Shown here: piece by piece, positions 1 to 8,753 of the stretch
Numbering within the stretch: the stretch's first letter is position 1
Layout: each line of letters begins with the position of its first letter
The notes under the pieces: model-generated
What the model was told of the DNA's origin: nothing
Databases searched by the model: none
The model's input: the letters and a program-made list of their open reading frames with translations, nothing else
Position numbers and translations under genes: made by a program
Assembly: GCA_023229385.1 (NCBI GenBank)
Contig: JALNZI010000008.1
Coordinates: forward strand, 1-56,797
Origin: Candidatus Omnitrophota bacterium
GTDB taxonomy: Bacteria; Omnitrophota; Gorgyraeia; Gygaellales; Profunditerraquicolaceae
Direction: 5' to 3'
DNA length: 56,797 nucleotides

Positions 1-673
1 TTTTTATTTTTATTTCAACATCTTTAATATTTTGAACAATATTTTCAATTGTTATTTTTTCATTAGTTTGTTTATCTAATTTTTTTTGTTTCTTTTCTAA
101 AACATTTAATTCTTGCTCAATTAACTCAATATTACTATATTTTTGTAATTGTTTTTTCTTTTCTTTTAAATCTTGTCTTCTAATTTGATTTAATTTTTTG
201 TAATTACGTATTTCTTTTTGTGCATTAGTAATTCCTGTGTTAATTAAATCAATATTAGCTATTTTATTAAAATATTCTGTAATTTTACCCGGTGTTTTAC
301 TTAATAAAAAAGGTTCATCACCTTGTTGTTGAATATTAACTTCATCAATATTTAATACATTTTGCACATCTTCTGGAACATTTGCACCAAAATCAATATA
401 ATGTGTACCGTTACAAATATATTCATTTGTAGTCCTTTTTTTCCTTATTACAGTTTGTTCATCATCAAAAACACCTTTTACTATTGTGTTGCCTCCCCAA
501 TATGAACGAAAAGCTTCTCCACCGGGTTTATTATTTATAAGCCATAATAAAGCCCGTATAATTGCAGTTTTTCCGGAATCAGTTTTCCCAACAATAATAT
601 TAACACCATCATCAAAATTTAATACAGTATTTTGATGTGATTGATAATTTTTAATAGAAAGTTGCTTTAACAT
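1..673 (-). CDS. SbcC/Rad50-like recombination ATPase, N-terminal part (cut by window edge)
   Basis: An open frame runs from an ATG at 671-673 to the window edge, so only the first 224 residues are visible. It starts MLKQLSIKNYQSHQNT and carries a Walker A box GKTDSGKT at residues 29-36, the layout of the N-terminal ATPase half of SbcC, Rad50 and phage T4 gp46. A region rich in K, E and Q from about residue 135 is the beginning of the coiled coil. Family members work with an SbcD/gp47 nuclease to process DNA ends; no such nuclease is visible here, and it may lie outside the window. The start overlaps the end of the next gene upstream by 7 bases, as in an operon. Family is clear, exact subfamily is not. 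Confidence 0.85.
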   Translation of the reverse strand, partial: MLKQLSIKNYQSHQNTVLNFDDGVNIIVGKTDSGKTAIIRALLWLINNKPGGEAFRSYWGGNTIVKGVFDDEQTVIRKKRTTNEYICNGTHYIDFGANVPEDVQNVLNIDEVNIQQQGDEPFLLSKTPGKITEYFNKIANIDLINTGITNAQKEIRNYKKLNQIRRQDLKEKKKQLQKYSNIELIEQELNVLEKKQKKLDKQTNEKITIENIVQNIKDVEIKIK

Positions 674-912
674 GGTATTCTTCTTGTTCTTTTTATAATT
701 TTATTTTTACGTTTTCTTATTATTTTAATTGGTTTTTCTGGTAAACGTTCAATCATTCTTTCATCAACTTTTTCAATACCACCTCTAATATCAAAACCAA
801 TAGTATAAGTAGTATCCCACCATTGATAACTTTCTAACCATTTGGCAATTTGCCATGATTTACAACGTATAGGTTTAATCCAATAATATCCTGTTTTACG
901 TTTAATCATCAA
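667..912 (-). CDS. Small basic hypothetical protein (81 aa)
   Basis: I do not recognise a family. The product is basic and aromatic (several W and Y around residues 9-33) and ends in two copies of a basic motif, KIIRKRKN and KIIKRTRR. It overlaps both neighbours by a few bases, which supports translation as part of the leftward operon. The basic motif recurs in other early proteins of this phage (see findings). Confidence 0.7.
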   Translation of the reverse strand: MMIKRKTGYYWIKPIRCKSWQIAKWLESYQWWDTTYTIGFDIRGGIEKVDERMIERLPEKPIKIIRKRKNKIIKRTRRIPC

Positions 913-1135
913 TAACCTCCCATGTATATATTGAATTTAAAGTACGAAATGTATGTTCATTTATTACTTCTTGCACAATAGATGTACTCCAAGGTGTGTT
1001 TCTAGGAAACCTTTCATTAACTGTTGGTGGTAAACTTTTTTCATCAACAAACATTTCCCTTATGTATCCAACTGAAATATTATTAGGATGCACAGGTTTT
1101 TCAACCTCTTTAATTTTTTGGATTCTAATTTTCAT
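902..1135 (-). CDS. Small hypothetical protein (77 aa)
   Basis: Unrecognised protein starting MKIRIQKIKEVEKPVHPN. It overlaps the downstream gene by 11 bases and starts within the end of the upstream gene (ATGA-type overlap at 1132-1135). No membrane segment or metal site is seen. It is supported by its place in a tightly packed operon rather than by homology. Confidence 0.65.
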   Translation of the reverse strand: MKIRIQKIKEVEKPVHPNNISVGYIREMFVDEKSLPPTVNERFPRNTPWSTSIVQEVINEHTFRTLNSIYTWEVIDD

Positions 1136-1392
1136 TTTGTTCTTGTTCTTTTAATTATTTTACCTTTTTGTTCTTTTTTAAGAAAATTTGTAAAAGTTGT
1201 ATATTCACAAGTTAAAAATATAGCTACTGCTTTAGTTACTTTATTGAGTATATATTTACCTTTTTTATGATTTTTCCAACCAAATACATACATATCTTCC
1301 TGTTTATATGCTGTGGCATACTTTTCTTTATTCTTTCCATAAAATAAAGGAACCCACTTTTTAAGTTTTTCTAAAATGATTTCATCATTCAT
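1132..1392 (-). CDS. Small hypothetical protein (86 aa)
   Basis: Unrecognised; lysine-rich with aromatic clusters, and ends GKIIKRTRTK, the basic terminal motif seen in several neighbours. Its stop overlaps the next start by 4 bases and its own start overlaps the upstream stop by 8 bases. No catalytic motif is visible. Confidence 0.65.
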   Translation of the reverse strand: MNDEIILEKLKKWVPLFYGKNKEKYATAYKQEDMYVFGWKNHKKGKYILNKVTKAVAIFLTCEYTTFTNFLKKEQKGKIIKRTRTK

Positions 1393-1573
1393 TTTCTTCT
1401 GTTTTGTTAAGAAAACTTTTAAGTTGTTCTAAATAAGTTTTTTTACACATAGGACAACATTGCTCTAATGAAGCCCTATTAGCAAATAACATAGAAATAC
1501 AAATTTCACCTTTGTTTAATTTTTTTAATTTCTTACCGCAAAGTGTTTTATTATTATCTTTAATATGATACAT
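1385..1573 (-). CDS. Small Cys-containing protein (62 aa), possible zinc ribbon
   Basis: The sequence has single Cys residues at 12 and 26 and a Cys cluster QCCPMCKK around residues 38-44. The CPMC pair plus an upstream Cys could bind one zinc ion, but a second clear CxxC is absent, so this is only suggested. It starts one base after the end of the resolvase gene upstream in the operon. Function unknown. Confidence 0.6.
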   Translation of the reverse strand: MYHIKDNNKTLCGKKLKKLNKGEICISMLFANRASLEQCCPMCKKTYLEQLKSFLNKTEENE

Positions 1574-1574
1574 T

Positions 1575-2114
1575 TTATTTTAATAATTTTAAAGTTGGTG
1601 AAAGTGTAATTGCTGCATGATAAATAGAAATGGCATCGGCCACAGCTTCATTATAATATTTAACTTTTGTCCACGGAACAATATAATGCTTTTTTATGGC
1701 ATTTATAGTTTCTTCTTTACTTGCTGATATTTTACCTAATAATATTTTTTTTGAATCACCTTCTGAATACCATTCAATAGGTATATTTTTACAATCAGCA
1801 ACAGTTTGTAACATGCCTGTTACCATGCCTATCATAACTGCTGCATTGGCATTTTGACTGCCATGTGGGGCTTCTGATAGTATATAATCAACATCATAAT
1901 CTGTAATTGCTGTTAGTAACAGTTTATTTATTTCAGATATTCTACGTATAGTATCATCAGATTTACGAATACGTTTTTTCTTATTATCTGGTTTTGTTTT
2001 AATACAACCACAAGTAATTATTTGATCATTTCTTATAACAGCATATCCCCAAGCCGTAATACTAGGATCATTTGTTAATATTGTCAGGTGTTTTGTTGTT
2101 CTTATCCTTTGCAT
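1575..2114 (-). CDS. RuvC-like Holliday junction resolvase
   Basis: The protein has an RNase H fold signature: an N-terminal strand ending in DPSITAWGYAVI (Asp16), a second acidic strand YILSEAPHGSQNANAA (Glu81) and a C-terminal helix with AVADAISIYHA (Asp160). These are the acidic positions and spacing of RuvC-type resolvases. It would cut four-way junctions formed by RecA-driven recombination or during replication and packaging. The start overlaps the upstream gene by 47 bases; no other Met lies before the first catalytic Asp, so this start is needed. Close to RecA, which fits a recombination role. Could also be a related crossover junction nuclease of the same fold. Confidence 0.85.
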   Translation of the reverse strand: MQRIRTTKHLTILTNDPSITAWGYAVIRNDQIITCGCIKTKPDNKKKRIRKSDDTIRRISEINKLLLTAITDYDVDYILSEAPHGSQNANAAVMIGMVTGMLQTVADCKNIPIEWYSEGDSKKILLGKISASKEETINAIKKHYIVPWTKVKYYNEAVADAISIYHAAITLSPTLKLLK

Positions 2115-2301
2115 TTTTAAATGAATTAATAATAAATTGTCTTTGTGCTTTTGTAAGAGTACTTATATTCATAGAAATTTTTAAGTATTCTTTTTCAAAG
2201 TCTTCTTTAGTCCAACCATCATAAAACTTTTTAGTTTTAGTTTGTAAATTTCTTTTTAAAAGAAAAGTTGGCATTGTTATTGATCTATGTTCTTTAATCA
2301 T
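2068..2301 (-). CDS. Small hypothetical protein between recA and the resolvase gene (77 aa)
   Basis: Unrecognised. Basic N-terminal half and a helical C-terminal half with TLTKAQRQFIINSFKNA. It overlaps recA by 4 bases and the resolvase gene by 47 bases, an unusually long overlap that suggests either a compact ancestral arrangement or that the real stop/start choice differs. Position suggests a recombination accessory role, which is inference only. Confidence 0.55.
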   Translation of the reverse strand: MIKEHRSITMPTFLLKRNLQTKTKKFYDGWTKEDFEKEYLKISMNISTLTKAQRQFIINSFKNAKDKNNKTPDNINK

Positions 2302-3356
2302 CTTTGTTTTGGTTTACGTTCTGTTTTGAATTTTTGTTCAATTTCTTCCCATAAATCAATAACTTGATTTCTTAAATCATTTTCAGCACCACTTTTTTCA
2401 ATTATACTAATAGATTTTTCCATACTCATATCTAATTTATTATCCTTTATTGTGTACATGGTATTCTTAGTAAAATCTTTTATAAATTGAAGATTTGCAC
2501 GAATATCATCAATACCATAATCAAAAAGAATAATAACAGGTGCAGTATGAAATGGTTTCCAAATTGAGCTTTTAAATACTTCAACTTGTGTTTCAACACC
2601 AATACAGCGTTTAGTTTCTTTACCAACAATTTTTTGTTTTACCCAAATTTTTTCAGGATTGCCAGCACGAAGTCTTAATGATGAATAAAAACCAACACCT
2701 AATCCACCCGGAGTTGTATATTTTTGTCCGTACTGACCAGCATCAAGATTTTGTCTTACTTGATTTGAACAAACCATTAACCAATTATTTTTGGCAATAA
2801 TACGACAAGTTTTACGTAATTCTTCACTAAATTCTTTAGCTCTACGCATACCCATTTTATCACCTTCTTTATTCTCCATTTCCATATCGGTAGATAGAGC
2901 AGCTAATGAATCAGCAAATATTCCATTAACAATATTACCTTTTGGTTGCCAATTACGAACAGTTTGAAATACTTCAGTAACCGTATCAGGTGTGGTATAA
3001 TCAATTTGTTCAAAATCAACATCAAACATTTGTGCAAATTGCTTATTTAAACGTGCTTCAGGATCATGAAACATTATATCTCCTTCTTTACGTTGAACAT
3101 CACCCGCAATTTCACAAAGTAAAACAGTTTTTCCTGCTCCGGTAGGACCAAATAGTTCGACTAATATACCTAAAGGAATACCACCACCTCTAACTCTACC
3201 ACCACTAATGGCTAGATCTAATAAAGTAGAGCCAGTTGAAACAACAGTTTTAATACTACCATCATATTTCTTTTTCTTTTTAATAGGTGAATTAATATGA
3301 TTTTTTATTTGTTCATGTTCATTCAATTGTACTCTGTTTGTTCTTTTCCTTTTCAT
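2298..3356 (-). CDS. recA: RecA-like recombinase
   Basis: Clear RecA core: Walker A GPTGAGKT about residues 70-77 of this start, Walker B-like NGIFADSLAAL, the MGMRRAKEFSEELRK helix, and the L2-side strand LMVCSNQVRQN followed by the glycine-rich TTPGGLGVGFYSS. It would coat single-stranded DNA and drive strand exchange. An upstream ATG at 3386 would add a hydrophobic MLMLLLNLYL stretch that does not look like RecA, so I prefer the Met at 3356. Both starts overlap the end of the upstream gene. It sits with SSB, resolvase and SbcC-like genes, a full recombination set. The N terminus is very basic (MKRKRTNRVQ). Confidence 0.92.
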   Translation of the reverse strand: MKRKRTNRVQLNEHEQIKNHINSPIKKKKKYDGSIKTVVSTGSTLLDLAISGGRVRGGGIPLGILVELFGPTGAGKTVLLCEIAGDVQRKEGDIMFHDPEARLNKQFAQMFDVDFEQIDYTTPDTVTEVFQTVRNWQPKGNIVNGIFADSLAALSTDMEMENKEGDKMGMRRAKEFSEELRKTCRIIAKNNWLMVCSNQVRQNLDAGQYGQKYTTPGGLGVGFYSSLRLRAGNPEKIWVKQKIVGKETKRCIGVETQVEVFKSSIWKPFHTAPVIILFDYGIDDIRANLQFIKDFTKNTMYTIKDNKLDMSMEKSISIIEKSGAENDLRNQVIDLWEEIEQKFKTERKPKQR

Positions 3357-3711
3357 CAGATACAGATTTAATAATAGCATCAACAATAGATTGTTCTATT
3401 TCTTTTAATTCAAACTCTTGTCGTAACTTATTACGAAAATACATAAAGTTTTTCTTTTGTGGTGGTAAGCTTAAATAGACTTTATATATATTTTTAGCTA
3501 TAATATCTATCAAACTATCTTTAGTATAATCCTTTTGTTTTTCTACAACCCAGGAATGTATTAATTCACGTAATACTAATGTTTTAGTAATTCCTTTTGC
3601 AAGACAAAACAAATAAAGGAAGGATGCTTCCTCTTTAGGTAAATTAATACCAATAAATGAAACATCCCTCTTATCACATTCTTTAATATTTTTTTTCTTA
3701 ATAATTGTCAT
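3319..3711 (-). CDS. Hypothetical protein between SSB and recA (130 aa)
   Basis: Residues 18-52 (FIGINLPKEEASFLYLFC then a helix with KTLVLRELIHSW) are compatible with a ribbon-helix-helix type DNA-binding arrangement, but this is a loose impression. The rest is helical and charged. It overlaps recA at one end and the SSB gene by 4 bases at the other. Role unknown. Confidence 0.65.
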   Translation of the reverse strand: MTIIKKKNIKECDKRDVSFIGINLPKEEASFLYLFCLAKGITKTLVLRELIHSWVVEKQKDYTKDSLIDIIAKNIYKVYLSLPPQKKNFMYFRNKLRQEFELKEIEQSIVDAIIKSVSDEKEKNKQSTIE

Positions 3712-4853
3712 TTCTTGTTAGCTTTTTTAGCGGAAATACATTCATGCCAAATTGAGCAATCTTCACAATCATCAAATTTATCAGTACTTATACCAAATTT
3801 ATGTCCAAATTTGCAAACTAATGCTTTAGGTGTAGTCTTTTTTGTAGAAGTTACTTTTCTTTTTCTTGCAGAAGTTACTTTTCTTTTTCTTGCAGGTGGT
3901 TCATCATCTGGTTCGTCCTCATCTTCATCTTCATCATCATCTGGTTCGTCCTCATCTTCATCTTCATCATCATCATCATTTGGTTCGTCCTCATCTTCGT
4001 CCTCATCTTCATCATCATCTGGTTCGTCATCATCTTCATCTTCATCTACAACTTTTTTTCCTGATGCTTTTTTAGATTTTGATGGTTTTACGTCTTCGTC
4101 TTCGTCTTCATCATCATTTGTTGTTTCTAAAAATTTTGCTTTAAGATCATCATAACTTAAAATCTTAAAACATTTATCCAAATCAGGAATTTGTTCAAGA
4201 ATTTCATCATCATATTGTTCTTTACGTTTGACAAAATCAAAACGTGTTGGTTTTGCATATTTGTTGCCACCAAAACTATCTTCTGCAAAAGTTACACGTA
4301 AAGTACTACCTGTTTGATGGTCTGGAAATGTCTCAAACTCATCATAGTCTTTTAATTGTTCCTCAAATGTTTCCTGAAATAAGTAATCTGATGTATCCAA
4401 TAAAAATAATTTATTGCTTTTAATTGATTTATTATTTTTAATGAAAATTGCATAAAGATTTCTTTCACTAGTTTTTGTTACTTTAATTTCTTCATCATCT
4501 GCACCTTCTTTTCTTAATTTATCCCTATATTCACATATAGGACATTTTTTACCAAAAGTTGTAGGGCAAACCACAGTTTCATTATTTGCACCTACCCCTC
4601 TATGGGTTTTAAATGGTCTTTTATACCAATATGTTCCCGGTGTAGCAATTTCATTTTCTTCATCCTTATCAGGATGTCTTTTATCTGATACAAGGTACGG
4701 CATAATATCCATATCAACTTTAGTATCCATTTCTGGTACAAATAATTCTACATTTTCAGGTAAAAGTAAATGCCCGAATCCGCTACTCTTTTTTCTTGAA
4801 TCTGCATTTTTTCTTGTTTTTCCTTTAAAGGAATTTTTTTTCTTTTTAATCAT
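3708..4853 (-). CDS. Single-stranded DNA binding protein, gp32-like with long acidic tail
   Basis: The core resembles T4 gp32-type SSBs: TPGTYWYKRPFKTHRG, then a zinc site CPTTFGKKCPICEYRD, then LYAIFIKNNKS and a conserved C-terminal part with FVKRKEQYDDEI. From about residue 250 the protein becomes a run of D and E with short PDD spacers (roughly 60 residues), broken by basic ARKRKVTS repeats, and ends in an extra Cys-containing piece VCKFGHKFG...CEDCSIWHEC. Acidic tails of SSBs recruit other replisome proteins. The acidic tail here is encoded by slippage-prone trinucleotide repeats and is much longer than in gp32. The basic insert and terminal Cys motif are additions I cannot assign. Confidence 0.8.
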   Translation of the reverse strand: MIKKKKNSFKGKTRKNADSRKKSSGFGHLLLPENVELFVPEMDTKVDMDIMPYLVSDKRHPDKDEENEIATPGTYWYKRPFKTHRGVGANNETVVCPTTFGKKCPICEYRDKLRKEGADDEEIKVTKTSERNLYAIFIKNNKSIKSNKLFLLDTSDYLFQETFEEQLKDYDEFETFPDHQTGSTLRVTFAEDSFGGNKYAKPTRFDFVKRKEQYDDEILEQIPDLDKCFKILSYDDLKAKFLETTNDDEDEDEDVKPSKSKKASGKKVVDEDEDDDEPDDDEDEDEDEDEPNDDDDEDEDEDEPDDDEDEDEDEPDDEPPARKRKVTSARKRKVTSTKKTTPKALVCKFGHKFGISTDKFDDCEDCSIWHECISAKKANKK

Positions 4854-4864
4854 AATAATAAAAT

Positions 4865-5356
4865 TTAAGATTGTTTATTAATTTTAACTCTAGCATTATT
4901 TTCTGTTCTTTGCTGTTTTTTTCTTTCATATTCAGTATGCAAATCTCTTGGCATTTTTGGACCTGCAAAATAATTTTGACCATGTAACTGTACTAAATTT
5001 TCTAATGCTGCCTTACGTGTGAACGATATTTCATTTTTAATAATTTCAGCATCATTCATTTTCGTCATAGCTAAAATCCATTGTTCTTTAGCTGCAATAT
5101 GTCTTTTATTGTTTCTAAAGAATGCTTCAACATTTGCAACAGTTGGTTTAATACCTATACCTAAATATTTATCAGGATCATCATTAACTTTAGCAATTAA
5201 TTCTGAACGAATTAATTTAACATTTTCTTCCGCACGTGTAAATTCTTCTTTACAACGTGACCAATATTTACCATATTTAATAGCTAATTCTGCTTGGTCT
5301 AACCATTCAACGTCTAAGGCTTCTTCATCTATAACAATGTCTTTTTGATAGTTCAT
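4865..5356 (-). CDS. Hypothetical helical protein (163 aa)
   Basis: Unrecognised. Mostly alpha-helical and charged, with a short motif NYFAGPKMPRDLHTEYERKK near the C terminus. It lies immediately before the SSB gene in the operon (12 bases) and overlaps the next upstream gene by 4 bases, so it is probably expressed with replication proteins. No membrane or metal-binding segment. Confidence 0.7.
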   Translation of the reverse strand: MNYQKDIVIDEEALDVEWLDQAELAIKYGKYWSRCKEEFTRAEENVKLIRSELIAKVNDDPDKYLGIGIKPTVANVEAFFRNNKRHIAAKEQWILAMTKMNDAEIIKNEISFTRKAALENLVQLHGQNYFAGPKMPRDLHTEYERKKQQRTENNARVKINKQS

Positions 5357-5571
5357 AATTTTCTTTTTTTTAATTGTTTTTTAATTAACTTTGCTTCACC
5401 TATTACTATGCTTGAAATATTTTCTTGCATTTTATTAATAAGACTTAATGGATCATCATCTTCTTTTACAGTTTGTGAATAGCCACTTTGAAATTCAAAA
5501 TTTTCAAAATTACCTAAATTCACTTTATAAGTGAAAGTAACCCAAACTTTATTTTCTTTTTCATCAATCAT
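5353..5571 (-). CDS. Small hypothetical protein (72 aa)
   Basis: Unrecognised. A beta-rich first half (VWVTFTYKVNLGNFENFEFQ) is followed by a helical, basic end. ATGA-type overlaps with both neighbours support it as a real operon member. Confidence 0.6.
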   Translation of the reverse strand: MIDEKENKVWVTFTYKVNLGNFENFEFQSGYSQTVKEDDDPLSLINKMQENISSIVIGEAKLIKKQLKKRKL

Positions 5572-5762
5572 AATTTTGCTTTTGTTTTTATTTTAATCTT
5601 TACATTATTACCTAAATTAATAAAATTATTTTTAGAATTGTGTACATAAAAGTTAGCATCTTCTAATGTATTAAATTTACTAATTATTTTTCCATTATTA
5701 ATATTAAGTAAAGCATAACTTTCATGAACTTCTTGGTACGGATCAGACCATTCAATAAGCAT
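5568..5762 (-). CDS. Small hypothetical protein (64 aa)
   Basis: Unrecognised. Contains SYALLNINNGKIISKFNT, the pattern of a short beta-hairpin, and ends in a basic stretch KIKIKTKAKL. Overlaps its downstream neighbour by 4 bases. Confidence 0.6.
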   Translation of the reverse strand: MLIEWSDPYQEVHESYALLNINNGKIISKFNTLEDANFYVHNSKNNFINLGNNVKIKIKTKAKL

Positions 5763-5771
5763 AAAAGTGCC

Positions 5772-5849
5772 TTAATCATTTGTAAAAAAAGAGCCAATAT
5801 CAATTTTAAGGTCTTTTTCTTTTTTTACTCTAATTTTACCTTTGTTCAT
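5772..5849 (-). CDS. Very small basic peptide gene (25 aa)
   Basis: A 25-codon frame fills the gap between the clamp loader gene and the 64-aa gene, beginning MNKGKIRVKKEKDLKIDIG and ending SFFTND. It starts 4 bases after the clamp loader stop and ends 9 bases before the next start, the spacing seen for real genes in this operon. It shares the basic K-I-R-x-K flavour of other early termini. Too short for recognition. Confidence 0.5.
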   Translation of the reverse strand: MNKGKIRVKKEKDLKIDIGSFFTND

Positions 5850-5853
5850 ATTT

Positions 5854-6765
5854 CTAATTTTTAATTACTGAATAGCACGCATAAACTAAACCGGGAAAAC
5901 CGGTATTATAAAATGGTTCAATAAAAGATTCTAATATTAAACCCGCTACTTCATCATCTTTATTCAATAAAACGCTTGAAGCATAACCTAAAACTAAACG
6001 ACGTATTGTTTCAGGTTCTTGACCTTTTAAACCTTGTAAAATTGTTTTGACAGTACTCCAACTTTGTTTTTTAATTAAAGCACGACATAAAGCAATTCCC
6101 TCTAATTGTTCTTCTGCTGCTTGCTTAGCAATAGCTAATCTATGTTTTTTTGGTGTGCTTAATACTTTTTCAAGTATTTTAATTGAATTACGTGGACAAC
6201 CTTGACCATCTTGTATAATTTGTTCATAAATTTCTTCATCAATTTCATCATTTTCACCATTAACTATACTAGAAAGTAAAACTTGCATTTCATTATCTGC
6301 TAATAATTGCATTTGAAACTGGCTACAACGACCTTTAACTGTTGGTAATAGGTTTTGCGGGTCGGTAGTGCAAAGCATAAAATAAACGTGATCAGGTGGG
6401 TCTTCGAGTATTTTTAACAATGCGTTCTGGGCATCCCCTGTTGCTTTATGTATTTCATCTAAAATATACACTTTTACACCACCGCCTAAAGGTGTATATT
6501 GACAATTTTTACGTAAATCCCTTACTGTATCAATACCACGAAATTGAGCTGTATCAATTTCAATAATATTGTTTTCATTACAACCTAATTCTTTTGCAAC
6601 AATTCTTGCTACTGTTGTTTTACCTGTACCGGTGGAACCATAAAATAAAAAGGAATGTGGTATTGCTTCTTTATTTTTAAACATACCTTTTAAAGTTAAT
6701 ATAACTTCTTTATTACCTATAATTTCTGATAGGTTTGCAGGACGATATTTGTTATCTAATGACAT
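5854..6765 (-). CDS. Clamp loader ATPase (RFC small subunit / gp44 / DnaX-like)
   Basis: AAA+ ATPase with Walker A GSTGTGKT (residues 43-50), Walker B ILDEIH (Asp103-His106), sensor 1 region MLCTTDPQNLLPTVKGRC with the SRC-like GRC box at 145-147 that contacts a neighbouring subunit. The N-terminal DNKYRPANLSEIIGN is typical of clamp loaders. It would load the sliding clamp encoded at 10290-11315. At 303 residues it is the size of RFC small subunits; no separate large or small partner subunit is visible, so it may form a homo-pentamer or recruit a host subunit. Confidence 0.9.
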   Translation of the reverse strand: MSLDNKYRPANLSEIIGNKEVILTLKGMFKNKEAIPHSFLFYGSTGTGKTTVARIVAKELGCNENNIIEIDTAQFRGIDTVRDLRKNCQYTPLGGGVKVYILDEIHKATGDAQNALLKILEDPPDHVYFMLCTTDPQNLLPTVKGRCSQFQMQLLADNEMQVLLSSIVNGENDEIDEEIYEQIIQDGQGCPRNSIKILEKVLSTPKKHRLAIAKQAAEEQLEGIALCRALIKKQSWSTVKTILQGLKGQEPETIRRLVLGYASSVLLNKDDEVAGLILESFIEPFYNTGFPGLVYACYSVIKN

Positions 6766-6777
6766 AGGTTTAATATT

Positions 6778-7068
6778 TTAATTGATTATTTTATTATAAA
6801 TTCCTTTAACTATTCTGTTTAATATTTGCTCATATAAATCTAATTCATATAAAGCAACTATTTTTTGATTTTCTGGATATTTTGTAGTTATATATTCTTT
6901 TCTATTTTTTAAAATATCTTTTAATAAATTAATATAATTTTGACCGGCATACCTATTAATAAAAGGATCATCTATATCTTTATTTTTCCTTTTACGTATA
7001 GTTTTTTCTAATACTTTTTCAGTATTAAATAAAGATAAATTGCTTTTATTTTTTCTAGTTCTTTTCAT
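6778..7068 (-). CDS. Small basic hypothetical protein (96 aa)
   Basis: The preferred start gives MKRTRKNKSNLSLFN and overlaps the polymerase stop by one base (TAATG), the coupling used throughout this operon; a longer frame to 7101 would overlap the polymerase gene by 34 bases. A second basic patch, RKRKNKD, follows at about residues 25-31. The rest is helical. Function unknown; the basic ends suggest nucleic acid contact but that is inference. Confidence 0.6.
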   Translation of the reverse strand: MKRTRKNKSNLSLFNTEKVLEKTIRKRKNKDIDDPFINRYAGQNYINLLKDILKNRKEYITTKYPENQKIVALYELDLYEQILNRIVKGIYNKIIN

Positions 7069-8453
7069 TATTTTAAATGTAAAGATTGTTTTTCTGCCCA
7101 ACTATGATCAACAGGACTTGCTTCTACATCTATATCTAATGGAACAATGATCCAAGGCCAGTTTATTTGTAAATCATGACACATTATACATCGCATAACT
7201 GCAATAACGTGTTTTAATTCATCTGGTGCAATATCTAAAACAATTGAATCATGTATTTGCCCAACAATTTTACTTTTCCAATGTTCTCTTTGTTGTGCTT
7301 TTATACCTTGTATTAATGACCATAACAAACAATGAAATGCAGAACATTGAATGGGGTAATTCATAACATCATTCTTTTTCATTAAACCATGAAAAGTAAA
7401 ACCAGTCATAGTTTCTACATAACCAATATTTTGATATTGTTGCCAAATATGTTCACGCCATTCATAATATTTTTTATAACGTTTATGCCAAAAATTATAT
7501 TCAATATCTTGTATATGTTCTGTAAATAATTCTAAATTTTTAAAACCTTTACTTATTAAATGATCTGAAATATGTTTATCTTCAAAAACTATACCTTCAC
7601 CTTTTTTCCAATTTTTGGTTTTAGATAATTTACACCATTTAAAAGCTATATTTATAGCACAATTCTTATAATAGTCACCGTAAAACTGTGGAAAAATAAA
7701 ACCATTTTTAGCAGATTGTCTTAATACTGCATGTGTAGGATCATTTTTATTAAACTCTTTTAACTGAAATATTTCCATTGCCATATCCCTGTGCATATCA
7801 CCTTTCAATATATCATCAATTAAACGTTGATCTTTACAAAAACATGATGCTATCCTGACTTCAAGTTGCTTGAAATCAAGCTCAACTAATTGGTGTCCGG
7901 GACTAGGATAAATAGCAGAACGGCAAATATTCATTGCTTCTTCATCCCTTTTTGGAATATTCTGAAAATTTGGATTGCTTGATGATCCTCTGTACGAACG
8001 TACTAAATGTAAATTATAAAATGGGTGCATTATACCGTTAATAGTTTCCCTTTCAAAAGAATCTAAATAAGTATCCCTTATTTTTTTAAGTTTTTTAATT
8101 TGTAAAAGTATGTTTAATTCAGGTATATTTAATTGTACAAGTGCTTCTTCATCTGTGGAACCTTGTTGTTCTGAAGTTGTTTGTTTATCAATTTTTAGTT
8201 TTTTGACTTTGTACAAAAAATTACTTAATTGTACTGGACTGTAAATATTTATTTTACTTTTTACAGATTTTTCCCAATCTAAATAAAAATCACTTTTAAT
8301 AAATTTATGTTCAAGTTTTGTAATTTCTTTTGTTATTTCTTTTTTCTTAGCTTGAACATAATCTATATTTATGTGTAATCCAGCGGATTCAACTTTAGCT
8401 AATGCTAAAATTCCATCATGAAATAATTTATATGAATCTGTTATATTAGTCAT
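7068..8453 (-). CDS. DNA polymerase family A, polymerase domain only
   Basis: Palm and fingers motifs of family A polymerases are present: motif A LVELDFKQLEVRI (Asp193), motif B RQSAKNGFIFPQFYG (Arg245, Lys249, Tyr258) and motif C QIHDSIVLD (Asp402). The usual HDE of motif C is HDS here. At 461 residues it lacks both the 3'-5' exonuclease and any 5' nuclease; an exonuclease domain is found separately at 9046-10290, so the enzyme is split. It starts two bases before the next gene upstream ends its stop, in a tight operon with clamp and clamp loader. It should be the phage replicative polymerase. Confidence 0.93.
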   Translation of the reverse strand: MTNITDSYKLFHDGILALAKVESAGLHINIDYVQAKKKEITKEITKLEHKFIKSDFYLDWEKSVKSKINIYSPVQLSNFLYKVKKLKIDKQTTSEQQGSTDEEALVQLNIPELNILLQIKKLKKIRDTYLDSFERETINGIMHPFYNLHLVRSYRGSSSNPNFQNIPKRDEEAMNICRSAIYPSPGHQLVELDFKQLEVRIASCFCKDQRLIDDILKGDMHRDMAMEIFQLKEFNKNDPTHAVLRQSAKNGFIFPQFYGDYYKNCAINIAFKWCKLSKTKNWKKGEGIVFEDKHISDHLISKGFKNLELFTEHIQDIEYNFWHKRYKKYYEWREHIWQQYQNIGYVETMTGFTFHGLMKKNDVMNYPIQCSAFHCLLWSLIQGIKAQQREHWKSKIVGQIHDSIVLDIAPDELKHVIAVMRCIMCHDLQINWPWIIVPLDIDVEASPVDHSWAEKQSLHLK

Positions 8454-8454
8454 T

Positions 8455-8739
8455 TTATTCTAATTTTCCAACTTTTTTTGAATATTGTAAATATTGTTCA
8501 ATTCTTTCAATTTTTTGAAATCTTAATGTAGGATCAGCAGTATCTAAAATATATACACTACGTAATAATTCAATTATACCTCCAAGATCATTTAATTCTT
8601 TTTCAATAATTTCTTTATTGGTAATGAGTGTAGCAGGATGATGATCATTTAAACCAAAACGTAAAGCTTTAGAAACCGCATGTATTACTTCTGCACATTC
8701 TTCAGAAAGTATTACTAATAAATGTTCTTCTCTTGTCAT
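8455..8739 (-). CDS. MazG-like nucleotide pyrophosphohydrolase
   Basis: All-alpha protein with the MazG metal-binding pattern EExxE (Glu13, Glu14, Glu17 in SEECAEVIHAV) followed by ExxD in KELNDLGGI (Glu48, Asp51). Members hydrolyse nucleoside triphosphates; phage versions are thought to adjust nucleotide or alarmone pools. It lies directly between the two halves of the split DNA polymerase. Confidence 0.8.
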   Translation of the reverse strand: MTREEHLLVILSEECAEVIHAVSKALRFGLNDHHPATLITNKEIIEKELNDLGGIIELLRSVYILDTADPTLRFQKIERIEQYLQYSKKVGKLE

Positions 8740-8753
8740 TGTATTTTTAATTA

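Noticed and set aside
3715..4155. Serine- or histidine-rich plus-strand reading frames
   Set aside because: They are complements of the acidic D/E codons of the SSB tail; the minus frame has family motifs.
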